Shown here piece after piece: positions 1 through 11,120 of a stretch of 64,000 nucleotides of DNA (positions within the stretch are counted from its first letter, which is position 1; the number at the start of each line of letters is the position of its first letter). Origin of the DNA: Raffaelea ambrosiae (Eukaryota; Ascomycota; Sordariomycetes; Ophiostomatales; Ophiostomataceae); contig PCDI01000018.1 in NCBI GenBank assembly GCA_002778195.1, forward strand, positions 321,283 to 385,282, in the 5' to 3' direction. The notes beneath the pieces are model-generated. The model worked only from the letters and a program-made list of their open reading frames with translations. It did no database searches and was not told where the DNA came from. A program made the position numbers and the translations under genes.

Positions 1-2980
1 GGGTCGAGAACGCCGCGGAGGAGGTCTGACTTTTTGTTACGCCGGCTGCGGCCGTTCGTCAGCTCGGCTGGTAGCGAGTCGTCGCCATCCTCGTCGCCCG
101 AGTCACGGTCGATATCGCTCAGACGCTGCGCGACCAGCTCCTCTGGCAGGTCGAAGAACTGCGGAATGAAGGTCTCGAAGAAATCCGTAATGCGTTCCTT
201 CTCGGCGGCGCCGTGCTGCCCGCTGTGCAGCACATAGAGAACCATGAACCGAAGCAGGTCCAGGATCACGTCGCGGTCCGAGAAATTCCACTGGAACTGG
301 TGGGCCGGGGCCTTGTTGCCCAGGGCAATGGCGCGGCGCTGCTCCTCGCGCTTCGTCTTGATCACATCAACGAGGTGCTTGGCTGAGAGACCGCGCTTGT
401 CGTTTGATTTGACCTGGATGCCCATGTGGTCGAGGCTCTTCAGATGCATGGCCTCGGTCTGTGCCATCCAAACCTTTTCCCACTCGCGCTGGGAGAAACG
501 CCATTCTTCGTCCTTCTGCTTCAGACGGGCCATGATGACGGGCACGGCTGCAAACGGATGCGCAAACATGTCGTTGGCTACTTCGGCGCCCTTATCAACT
601 CCATAAACCTTTTTCAGTACGCGCTTGTAGATGGATGTGCTCTGGCCGCCGAGACCCGGTGGCATGCGGAAGTTGTCACGCTCCGCAGGCGAGAGGGTGA
701 GCATCTGCTGAGCCAACGGCTCCAGCAACTGGATGAACTTCTGATTGGCCTCAATGTGGAAATCGTAGTCGTGGCGCTCTTCTTCGATCCGGTGGAGGCC
801 CTCTTCGTAGCCGTTCTTGCGATGGGCGACGAAGCCCGAGTCCTCCGATGCCCAGGTTGGGTGGGACGCCCACTCGTCGTTGAGCACCGAGTTGCAGAGC
901 TCGTCGCGACCGCTGCAGCGCTTCAGACGCTCCCGGCGGGGAAGCAGACGGTAGCTCGGCCCGTAGCCACGGCAGTTGCTGAGCGATGCCTTGTCAATCG
1001 GGGGGGCTGGCCGGTTGGCTACTTCCTCTTCGTCGCCGGTGTAGCCAAGATGGGACTTGAAAAAGTTGAACAGTTCCGGGTTGCCACCGATGAATGCATG
1101 AACCTTGGAAACAAGAACGTTGAGCTCGATCAGCCCCTGGCGGTACATGTTGATGAGCTTCAGGAACTCGTTCATCGTGGTCCGGTTCGGCAGGAACTTC
1201 TTGACGCGCTCGAAGAAAGCCAGTCCCTCCTGAGCATCCTGGGCAAGCGAGGTTGGTTCAAGTGGCTCCGGCACCACTGGAGTCAGAGTGGGCTCAACAA
1301 CAGACACGACGGCATCGGTGGAAGTCTTGTGCGTGAGCTTCGTTCTCTTATTCGCAGGAGCCGGCGGCAGGGTGCGAACAGATGAGGTGGCGGTGGTCAG
1401 CTCGACGGGAGCTGGTACCGGGGCGGGAACCTGCTTGTCCTGGCGAGGCCGCTTCTTGCTCTCCTTGGATGTGCTCGATGGAGGGGCGAAATTGCCGACA
1501 GGGGGCATCTTGGGACCGTCGCGAGCAGACTGGCCCGGTGGTGTGGTTTGCACGAGCGCGCTGACGCCGGTCTCTTCGGCTGGGCGGCCAGCTGCGGGCC
1601 GTGTGTGGGCGGCGGATTCGGGGAGGAATTGCTTGAAATCTTCGAGGAGGTCGGGAGCGCCGCTGAAGAGAGTGGTGACCTGGGCATACACTTCTTGGAT
1701 GGGCTTCTGCTCACGCTGGTATGTTTGAAGAATTTCCAAAAATTGCTTGTAGATTTCCGGCTTGTCTTGGAAACGGTTCTGTGAAGACAAGGGCAAAAGT
1801 TAGAAAATGGAAATCCATCGCGTTCGTTGCTTGCCAATCAAAGGGCACCGACAAACAACAGGCAAACGCAGGGTGGGTGAGGTCGACTAAAGCTCCTGAA
1901 AAAAAAGAAAAATACAACACTCACCTTGATCTTGTTCACGTAGCTTATGGCATGGTTGAACTCGACGGGCCCGCGCTTCTCGCTGCCGGGCTGCTGGGCA
2001 GCACCGCCATTCACGCCCGGGCCCGGGCCCGGAGCAGGAGCAGGAGTCTGCGCCGTGCGCTGCGGGGGAGGATGGGACGGTGCGGGTCCAGACACGTTGG
2101 GGCCAGTAGGACCACCAGGGTGGTTGCCGCGCGGCGCGTTGTCGTACGCAGGACCGCCGGGGCCACCGGGGCCACCAGGGCCACCAGGGCCACCAGGGCC
2201 GCCAGGGCCGCCATGACCATACGGGCCAGGACCGCCCTGGGGCGGGATATTCGCGGGCTGGTTGCCAAACTGGCCATCGGGGCCCTCGACGCTATGGTGG
2301 ACCTGCTGCTGTAGTGGCCAAGGCCGGGAACCCGGGAACAAGCTGCCACCGGCTGGTTGGGACGCTGGGTGGCCGGGCTCGGGAGGCAGGTTGCGGCCGG
2401 GACCGATGGAGTGGATGGTGGAGCCAGAGGGCGTCGTGACGCGAATGCTGTTCGGGTTGTTTTCGAGGCCGCACTCGATGCGGTAGCCGGGAGGCAGGAA
2501 GGTGTTGAATCCCTGGATCAGGGTGGGATGGCCGGCAAAGAGGTCGGAGACGCGGCTGATGACACCTGGAGTGTCGATTCTGCGGGAAAGGGGTCAAAGT
2601 TAGTCCACGGAAGCGCGCGTCGGGGATTGGGAGCATGCGATTCTTCCGCGCATCCTCTTCTTCCACGTACGTTTGGCTTTTGAAGTCCTTCATAATGTCC
2701 AGGAAGCGATTGTAGACATCGGGTTGCTCGTGGAACTGGACCTTGACTTGATCGAGATAGCTCAGAGCATCCTGCGAAGAAGAAGAGAGGCTTTGTTAGC
2801 AAAAGGGACGGGATCTGCGGATAAGGATATGCAAAAGAGAGAGGACACGCACATTCAGGATAGGCTGCTGCCCTTGGCCAACACCGCCGGGTCCAGGCTG
2901 GCCCTGGGGGCCAGGCGGGCCATTCGGCCCGGGATGGACGCCGGGTCCCATGGCACCGCCGCCGCCATACGGAGGTGGAG

Positions 2981-3014
<34 letters not shown>

Positions 3015-3469
3015 CTGGGGAGCGCGGCCATCCGGCTGCAGAGGGCCGCCAAACACGTGGGACGGACCGCCCGACGGGCCCATCATGGAGCCATTTGGAG
3101 GCCCAGACGCGTTGCCATGCGACATCATGGAGTACATGGGGGATTGTTGTTGGGGCTGGGGCTGGCCGGGCTGCTGTTGGGGCGGCGGCTGTTGTTGCTG
3201 TTGCTGTGACGGGTGGGGGCGACCGGCCTCGGGTGCGGAGCCGTGCATGGACGGCGGACCACCGTACACAGCACCCGGCGGCGGAACGCCCATGTTGTTC
3301 TGCGGCGGCCCAGGCGGCGCACCACCGGCACCTCCGCCGTGGTTGGCCAAGAGGCCGTTGGGGCTGTGGATGGCACCGGCAATGCGCGACGCGACAGGCT
3401 GGTGGATGGGGATCGAGCCGGCCGAGCTGTGATGGGGCGGACCCGGCTGCTGCGGGGGGTAGGGATCGC

Positions 3470-3511
<42 letters not shown>

Positions 3512-3650
3512 GACGCTCAGCCTGGGCGCGCTGCTGCTCGCGCTCGCGATGCATGATTTCTTCCTGCTGCTGGTGAATGGCGCGGCTGCGCTGCTCGTCG
3601 AGCTCGCGCTCGCGGTCGAAGCCGCCGAGGTGTGGAGGAGGGTTATTCAT
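1..3650 (-). CDS. SIN3: SIN3 transcriptional corepressor (5' part; C-terminus beyond the window)
   Basis: Scaffold of the Sin3/Rpd3 histone deacetylase complex in the nucleus. I read about 1110 residues in four exons with introns near 2852-2772, 2670-2580 and 1924-1779; frames join cleanly. Start chosen at the ATG at 3650 (MNNPPPHLGG), which opens a Gln-rich N-terminus with long CAG-type tracts. Paired amphipathic helix 1 begins near residue 267 (DALSYLDQVKVQF), PAH2 near 507 (FNHAISYVNKIKNRFQDKP), PAH3 near 695 (EGLAFFERVKKFLPNRTTM). The HDAC-interaction domain follows (CRGYGPSYRLLPRRERLKR, then SGRDELCNSVLNDEWASHP). A Gly-Pro repeat lies between PAH1 and PAH2 (about 2160-2220). The reading frame is open at base 1, so the C-terminal conserved region lies outside. 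Family identity is very secure; only exon edges are inferred. Confidence 0.96.
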
Positions 3651-4973
3651 GGCTCGCAGTTGGGGAGCAGAGGCTTCAAGAAGACGGCATCTATCGGGAA
3701 ACGTCTTTGTTGGAGCGGGTTTTGGTTGTTGTTGCTGTCTGTCCGTGGACGGCAAAAAAACTTTCTTTTAAAACTTTATTATTAGCTGAGAACACAAAAA
3801 AAAACAGATCGGGCAGGAAAAAAAAAACACGGTCGTAAGAACGAGGACAGCAAGGACGCAAATAGATAAGCAAGGTCTGTGTACGTACGCAAAGGCAACA
3901 AGGGGCCTATACCGCCCGAGTCGAGGGCGTGCTTGTTGGGCGAGTCAATGTGGCTTCGTACGATACGAAGGAGCCCGCCGACCAGGGGCAGCTTTGTTTT
4001 CGAGAGGGTGTCGCCGAGGTCGCCCTGGAGCAGAAACGGCAAACGGCGAAGGTGGAAGAAGGAAAAAAAAATCCCAAAAGAGAAGATGAAAAGGAAATCT
4101 CGGGGCGGAAAAGCCAGGCGCTGGCAGAGGGGGAAAGATCGCGAGAGGGAAAGGTTGAAGCAAGAAACGCGCAAGCGGAAAAGGAAGAGGAAGGAGGACT
4201 TTTGCGCGATAGTGCCGACGAAACGCTCACTGGCTGCGGGTAGGCACAGCTGCGCTTGGCCTAAATCTGGCGTCACAGCACGACACTAAAAAAAAAGGGT
4301 CCTTTTCTGCCCAAAGTGCAGCGCAGAAAAGAAAGGGGAGGGCTGGATTTTCTGTCGGCCCGAGCTGATAACAACCTCCGATAAGAAAGACCATCCGTTT
4401 GGTAGCCGAAGATCGCAACAGCCATAACGGCAGAAAGACAACGGCGGTGTGTCATGTGATACGTTTTCAATGGAGGAACGGCGCGCTCCACTCTACCCTG
4501 TAACTACTAATTACGTAGCTAATGTCTGGGCTAACGCGGAGACACGGAATCTGCAGCTTGGACGGATCGTAAGATGCATTTGCCAGGCCGAGGCATCTTT
4601 AGCCGTGACACGATGGCCGTCACGCATGAAGCCATTTTTGCGGAGAGCTCGGACGATGTTGAAGGACAGAAAATGAAATGCCAAAAAAGAAAGAGGAAAA
4701 AAGTAAGACTAAGCGTGCAAAAAAGAGCTCATTCGTATTCGTCATGCTGCCCATGCAGCGGTCCTATGTACAGCACACCCAACAAACCAGAACGCCATCA
4801 GAGAAAAAGCGTACTTTGTAGGAATGCGTGAAACCAAGAAAGAAAGAAACTGCAGAGGCCATCCATCCCTTGTCCGTGCCCAGTCCGTATTACGCGACCG
4901 GCGTCTTTCGCCATGGCACAGTATTGTCCATCATAATCATCATCATCAGAAATGATTTACATTCTGTTCTTCT
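3651..4973. other. Intergenic, SIN3 promoter/leader side
   Basis: Holds the SIN3 upstream region and the tail of the FAS1 gene. It is purine-rich between about 3780 and 4200, as expected for the complement of a CT-rich fungal leader of the minus-strand SIN3 gene. Short open frames here have low-complexity Lys/Glu or Phe/Ser translations and I do not support any as a gene. Confidence 0.5.
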
Positions 4974-5938
4974 TTATGACGAGTAGTTCCGGACCCCCTT
5001 TATGATCCACTACACAGGCAGCACGTTAGCATTATGCTGGGGTGTGACTTCGGAAAGGAAAATGAAAAAGTGAAGTGAACCTACTACTTGACCGTTGGCG
5101 ACTGTGCTTGCGACGCTGCTGACCTCGATGTTGCCGGGCTGGATCTAGCAGAGGTTAGCTACTTGGACGATACCGGAGAGCAGCACGCAAAACACCGCAA
5201 ATACAAGCAAAGAAGCAAACGGAGTCAGAAAGAACGAGAAGAAGAAACACACAAGAGAGTACAAAAAACCAACGACACAAAGTGCAAAAAAGTGCAAAAA
5301 AGTGCAAGAAGAAACGTCCGCAAAGATTCGGGAGAACTCACGACTTTAACTCCATCCTTCATCTCCCACCACAGCTCCTCGTTTCCGCTGATCGCCTTCG
5401 CCTTGGTCTTCTCTGGCCACGGGCTCACCGGCACAATGTGCGCCTCCACAAACCGCCGCAGGTTGCGCTGCGCCCGCTCCTGGCCGTCGTCGCCCTCGTA
5501 CACGTTGGCGCCGCCCTCTGCATAGTCGCGCGGATCCTCCCACGGCTTCCGTGGCAGGGCCTCGATGGCCGAGTTGAGCGGGGCCAGCACGGTCGAGTTC
5601 TGGGCCGCGTCGTCGAAGCGGTTGGTCACTGTGGCAAAGTCGCGCGTGAAGCCGGCAAAGACGTTGATGCTGCGGTCGCGGCCCATGACATCGGAGAGAA
5701 TGACAGAGCCGGTCGGGTCGCCGCCATCATTGCCGTTCTTGCCGTTCCCATTCTTGTTCCCGTCGGAAGGCACAGCCGGGCCAGGCATGGCTATGGGCTG
5801 CTGGTCTTCCTCTTCGATGTTGAGGTGCAGGCGGTTGGTGGCCTTGGCCGGTCGACGGTGGTGCTGGAGCGGGACGAGGAGCTGGGAGACGGCGACGGTG
5901 CTCAGCGACGCGAGTCCAAGCAAGTGTGCGAGTTTCAT
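4974..5938 (-). CDS. Secreted fasciclin (FAS1) domain protein
   Basis: Predicted extracellular or vacuolar/cell-surface protein of about 230 aa with one FAS1 fold; such domains mediate adhesion, but the role of this short fungal family is not established. Start at ATG 5938 gives a signal peptide (MKLAHLLGLASLSTVAVSQ). A Gly/Asn-rich linker is followed by FAS1 blocks NSTVLAPLNSAIEALPRKPW and, near the end, IQPGNIEVSSVAS. Three exons: 5938-5342, 5144-5085 and a 36-nt last exon 5009-4974 encoding WIIKGVRNYSS, the usual end of this family, which decided the splice model. No GPI signal is visible. An inverted pair of CACGTG boxes lies about 150 bp upstream. Confidence 0.85.
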
Positions 5939-8155
5939 CTTCCCGGAAGAGAGATGGTTTGTAGGACGCGGGTCTCACGAGAAACGGGTTCGAGGTTCAA
6001 TAGGTGACGATGTCAGGGATCTGGCGATGATGTCAGGAGCCGCATCCCGCTCCAGACAGTGCCCCAAGCCATGACGCACGGCAAGATCACGTGGCATAGT
6101 GACATATGTGCACGTGATCAGAATCTCCGGTGTCGCCCTTTCACTCTTCCGCCGGGTTGCTGTGACGGAACTGCGACTGGCGGAATTTGTCCTGCACAAA
6201 ATTCCGTCTCCATTGACGCTCCGGGCATGCGGATCTCTTCGGCGCCGGTGAGATGTATCCCCATCTCATACGGGTCCACTGCGCAGGCAAATGCACACGC
6301 AGCCGGCTGCACTCATCTGGGCACCGCCTCCAAGGGCAGGACACTGTGAGGTGCCCACGGTGTTTGTCACTCGTACGAGTATGTTCGTGTCTTACAAGGT
6401 GGGGGGGTGCATACAGGGAGGATGCTCAGGATCTAGTCGCAGCCACTACCATCGTGCTCGTGGCAATTTTCTGTACTGGAAAGATGCATAGTACATTCTT
6501 CTGTTGATCAGATGCTGATGCTCTGTTTGCCCCTAGACCGTGCCGGTGGGGAAAGCAATATAAAACTTGCAAAAAAAAAAAGGTCAGACATGATGCTGCA
6601 GCGAACCAGAAGAGAGCTATTTGTTTGTCTATGTGGAATGCAAAAAAACGGGCGCCACTCGAGACCTGGAGAGAGCGGGTATCTGGGGATGGCCGTTGTT
6701 GGGGGAAGTCTTGGAATTTCGTGTCCACCTTTTCGGCATGTTGAGCTGTGGTTGGCCAGTGGGGGGGTGTTGACGTTGTAAGCAGGAAGGTGTTTGAGGC
6801 CAAGCGGCGGGTTTTTTTGGGTTTTTTTTTTGCGGAGACCCCGGCATTTTCATGTGAAAAAGGAAAAAAAGGGAGCACACACCCCCCCGAAAAGGGTCAA
6901 CAAGGCAAAGTTGCCGTTTCCAGATGCTCGTGACAAGGCGCCCCCAAGGCAGGCCAAATGCACATGCATGTGGACGACAGGAACGGTTGCATTTGCTTGA
7001 TTTGTTATTCGCTGCTGTTGGCGACCGCTTTTTTCTCAACATTTCTCTTTCAAGTTTGGCTGGACCGTCGCTCTTCAGAATACCTCTGCAGACAAAAGTA
7101 CACCGTAGTTGCGCTGCTGGTGGATAATACGTACCCTGCGAAGCTTTACTCAAAGAGACCGTCTTGCCTGTTTGGGCGGGGCGACATTAACCCCCCTGGG
7201 TGGTGCCTGTGGCCATCCCTCGTAACAGTAAACTACTATGTATGTGTGCCCTGGGCTGGTTAGTGGAGGAGCCTCGGCCCAATGTGCTTGCGAGCCTGCG
7301 CTGGCTGTTGAGCTCGGACAGAGATGTAGCGATACAGCGAGCGGGCAGTTGCTTGGGCGTGGTGTGGAGAGCTGGCAGAGGAGTGGCTGAGAGAAGACAG
7401 CCATGTTCTGGACAAAAAGCGAAACAGAGCCCAAAGAAACGGCCAGAAAATGAAGCTCACAGAGCTCCAGTGTCCAGAGAAGGACACAAAGGGCTCAAGA
7501 GCAACTACGCCTAATTGCAGGCGGCCTACTGTGCCGGCGCAGACAGGTGACGTGATGTACTGAGGGGGGAAGGCACGACCGACGGTCGACCTCGGCAAGG
7601 TTCTCCACCCGCAGTGGCAGGTCACGAATCAGCGAGTCAGCAGTTCGGCTTAGGAGCCCAGGGACGCCACGGTACATGCTTTGTAGCATGTCTCTAAGAC
7701 AGCGCCCCCCCAGCCAGGACAGGCCATCAGCACGAGCCAGACACATTCCCTGACAACCGCTGCTGGCCTCGCATTCACTCCGACAAACCTCCACACATCC
7801 TCCACACAACCACGAGAGCAGACCGGCGTGCGCCAAACGAGATCGCCCTTTCTGGCTCGCCTTCCCCCAGACTGTCTCTCCCTGTTATTTTTATAACTGG
7901 GCCTGGCCGTCTTCTGTTCCCTTCTTCTTGCTCTCCTTTCTTTTTTTCCTTCTTCTCCCCTTCTTCTTCTCTTCTTCATCTCTTCTTCGTCTCTTTCCTT
8001 CTCTCATCCTCTCTCTCATCCTCGTTTCCTCTTCTTTCTGTTTTCCTCTCATCTGCTGTCATTAGCTCTTTCTCGCACTCTCTAAACCGCCTGTTCTGCT
8101 GTTCTCCTGTTTTCTGCTCGCCTCTCCTCCTCGCTTCTCCCACACGTCCTCCGCA
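5939..8155. other. Intergenic between divergent FAS1 and fumarate reductase genes
   Basis: About 2.2 kb with no supported gene. Near 7910-8100 it becomes strongly CT-rich, the likely 5' leader of the fumarate reductase gene. Contains the inverted CACGTG pair at 6085-6119. No tRNA-like clover-leaf seen. Confidence 0.5.
6085..6119. promoter_or_regulatory. Inverted pair of CACGTG boxes
   Basis: GATCACGTG at 6085-6093 and its exact reverse complement CACGTGATC at 6111-6119, 17 bp apart, about 150-180 bp upstream of the FAS1 start codon. CACGTG is the core bound by bHLH factors of the Cbf1 type; binding here is inferred. Confidence 0.4.
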
Positions 8156-10608
8156 ATGGCTCCCCGGGTTATTGTTGTCGGTGGCGGCTGTACGTACTGA
8201 ACTGTTGCCACGTCTCTTGTCTTCCTCGTCGTGACAGCTTCCCCAATCTCACCAAGCCCCACGAAACTGCTCTGGAAGCTCCCCAACCTCACCAAACGCA
8301 TGCGCCAGCGCCACAACCTGACCTCTGCTGACCGCAATCCCAGTGTCTGGCCTCAGCGCCGCCCACACCATCTACCTCGCCGGTGGCAACGTCGTTGTCG
8401 TCGACAAGCAGAGTGAGTATTTCCGGGCTTGCCGTTTCGGTCCTTTTGCGGTGGCCTTGCTGGGCTGTTTTTCTCCGCCTCCTCCTCGCCAAGGGAGCTA
8501 TCCGCTATGATGCGCTTATCGGTGGCCCACCCCCCCCAAAGATGGCCTGACTTGTCTTATTAACGTCCCCTGCCAGGCTTCTTTGGCGGCAACTCCACCA
8601 AGGCCACTTCTGGTATCAATGGTGCCCTCACCCGCACCCAGGTGCGCCTCGGGATCCAGGACAGCGTCGACCAGTTCTACGCCGACACCCTCAAGTCGGC
8701 CCGCGACCTTGCTCGTCCGGACCTCATCCGCGTGCTCACCTACAACTCAGCCTCTGCTGTCGAGTGGCTGCAGGACATCTTCAACCTCGACCTGACCCTG
8801 GTTTCCCGTCTTGGGTAAGTGTTCTTGTTCTCGTTGGTCCTCGCTGCGCTCGTTTTTCCTCGAAGCAGGTTGTGGTCCTCGTTGGTCTTCGCTGCGCTCT
8901 TCTTTTCTTGCAGCTGGTATTGGTCCTCGCTTCGTTCGCTTGGCTCTGCTTCTCGCGTGGGATTTCCGACCTACAAACTCACTAACACCTGCAAAGTGGC
9001 CAGTCCCAGCCCCGTACCCACCGTGGCCATGATGCCAAGTTCCCCGGCATGGCCATCACCTATGCCCTCATGCAGCGCCTCGAGGAGCTCTCCGAGTCCG
9101 AGCCCGACCGCGTCCAGATCATCAAGAAGGCCCGCGTCACCAGCCTCAACAAGGACGGCAATGTCGTCACCGGCGTCACCTACGAGTCCAACGGCGAGTC
9201 CGGCACCCTCGAGGGCCCCGTCGTCCTCGCTACCGGCGGCTACGCTGCCGACTTCACCGAAACCTCGCTGATCAAGAAGTACCGGCCCGAGACCTACAAC
9301 CTGAGCACCACCAACGGCACCCACGCCACCGGCGACGGCCAGAAGATGGTCATGGCCATTGGCGGCAACGGCATCGACCTCGAGAAGATCCAGGTCCACC
9401 CCACGGGTCTGGTCGACCCCAAGGACCCGACGTCCAAGACCAAGTTCTTGGCTGCCGAGGCTCTGCGTGGTGAGGGCGGCATCCTGATCAACAGCGACGG
9501 CGAGCGCTTCTGCGATGACCTGGGCCACCGCGACTACGTCTCGGGCAAGATGTGGGAGGAGAAGGACAAGGGCAAGTTCCCCATCCGCCTCGTGCTCAAC
9601 AGCAAGGCCTCCAACGTCCTCGATTTCCACACCCGCCACTACTCGGGCCGCGGCCTCATGCGCAAGATGACCGGCCGCGAGCTGGCCAAGGACATGGGCA
9701 TCACGCCCGAGGCCCTGCAAAAGAACTTTGACACCTACAACGACATTATGTCGGGCAAGACGAAGGACCCCTGGGGCAAGAAGTACTTCCACAACGGCCC
9801 CTTTGACGTCAGCGACGACTTCCACGTTGCCCTGATGGAGCCCGTCCTGCACTTTACCATGGGCGGCGTCGAGATCAACGACAAGGCCCAGGTCCTCAAC
9901 CACGACAAGGCCCCCTTCGATGGTCTGTTCGCCTGCGGCGAGCTGGCCGGTGGCGTCCACGGCGCCAACCGTCTCGGTGGCTCCTCGCTGCTGGGCTGTG
10001 TGGTGTACGGCCGTGTCGCCGGCGACTCTGCCAGCAACTACCTGTTCCAGGAGGTCCTCAAGAAGGGCAACGGCACCGCCGGCACTGCCCAGGAGCGCCT
10101 GGGCCAGATCTCCCTGCACATCGACCCCTCGCAGCCCGGCAAGATCTCGGTTGAGTGGGCCAACGGCTCCGGGGCGTCCTCGTCTTCTTCTTCTTCGTAC
10201 GTCAATCTCCCTACTGCCCCCAAAAAGAGCTCTGGTGGTGGATCAGGTCCGGGCTCGGGTTCAGGATCGGGCGGTTCCGGCGGCTCTGGCGGCGGCGAGG
10301 CGGCTCCGGCCCCGGCTGCCAAGGCCGAGCCCAAGGTGTTCTCTGTGCCCGAGAAAGAATTCAGCATGGAGGAGATTGCCAAGCACAACAAGAAGGATGA
10401 TCTGTGGGTGGTGGTGAAGGGTGTTGTGCTGGACCTGACCAACTGGCTAGATGAACACCCGGGCGGCCCGCAGGCCATTATCAATTTCATGGGTCGCGAC
10501 GCCTCGGAGGAGTTTGAGATGCTGCACGACGACGAGGTCATTCCCAAGTACGCCCCAGAGCAAGTCATTGGCCGGGTAAAGGGCGTGGAGCCGTCGCTGG
10601 AGTTTTAA
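8156..10608 (+). CDS. Fumarate reductase (FAD-dependent, Osm1/Frd1 type) fused to a C-terminal cytochrome b5 domain
   Basis: Flavoenzyme reducing fumarate to succinate, reoxidising FADH2/NADH during low oxygen. Four exons: 8156-8189, about 8347-8412, about 8579-8815 and about 8999-10608, in frame throughout. The N-terminus MAPRVIVVGGGLSGLSAAH is the Rossmann GxGxxG FAD site right at the start, so no mitochondrial or ER presequence is visible. Further family motifs: GGNSTKATSGINGA, a GERFCDDLGHRDYVSG substrate-site block and GVHGANRLGGSSLLGC. A Ser/Gly linker (about 10180-10300) leads to cytochrome b5 with heme ligand motif DEHPGGPQ and second His in FEMLH. Yeast Osm1/Frd1 lack the b5 fusion; many filamentous fungi carry it. 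Intron 3 holds an internal repeat (see findings). Confidence 0.94.
8819..8950. repeat. Degenerate repeat inside an intron of the fumarate reductase gene
   Basis: Three imperfect copies of a unit containing TGGTCCTCGCTGCGCTC (copies near 8835, 8875 and 8923) fill most of intron 3 between donor GTAAGT and the acceptor before the exon beginning TGGCCAGTCC. Confidence 0.7.
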
Positions 10609-11120
10609 AGAGAAAGATGGGGGTGCCGGAGCCAGAGAAAGACAATAAAGGGCGCGTGTATTATGGAAATGAGATGGAAAGCAGGGAAGTGAGACATTTG
10701 GATGAGGGAACTTCTTTTACTTGTAGGAATGACGGATCACTCTTCGGTTCTTTTTTTTTTTGGCATATGTATCTTTTTTGTTTATAAGATACTTCTCCTT
10801 TTTCCTCCCATATTTTCGTACCGGGCAGGCAGCACAAAACGGTTAACAAATAAGAAAATCTGGATGTAGCCCCTTTTTTTTTCTTTTTTTCTTTTCTTTC
10901 CCAACTTGGCCGTAAATTCGACTCGATTTAATGACTGGTGGCTTATCTGACGCAACACACACGCTGACGATCTCACGTGCATTCATTTGATATTTTTAGA
11001 GCATAAAAAACCCATTTTTAAAAAAAATCAAGACAACACTCAACAGATACATTGCATCATGTTTTTCTACTTCTCCTCCTCCTCCTTCCTCTCTTCCACC
11101 TCCATTCCGTTACATCGTCC
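10609..11120. other. Convergent 3' intergenic region
   Basis: AT-rich 3' region between the fumarate reductase (plus) and the NLR gene (minus), with T- and A-runs suited to 3' ends of both. No gene seen. Confidence 0.5.

Noticed and set aside
8971..10119. 382-codon frame antisense to fumarate reductase
   Set aside because: Complementary to conserved catalytic exons; no motif of its own.
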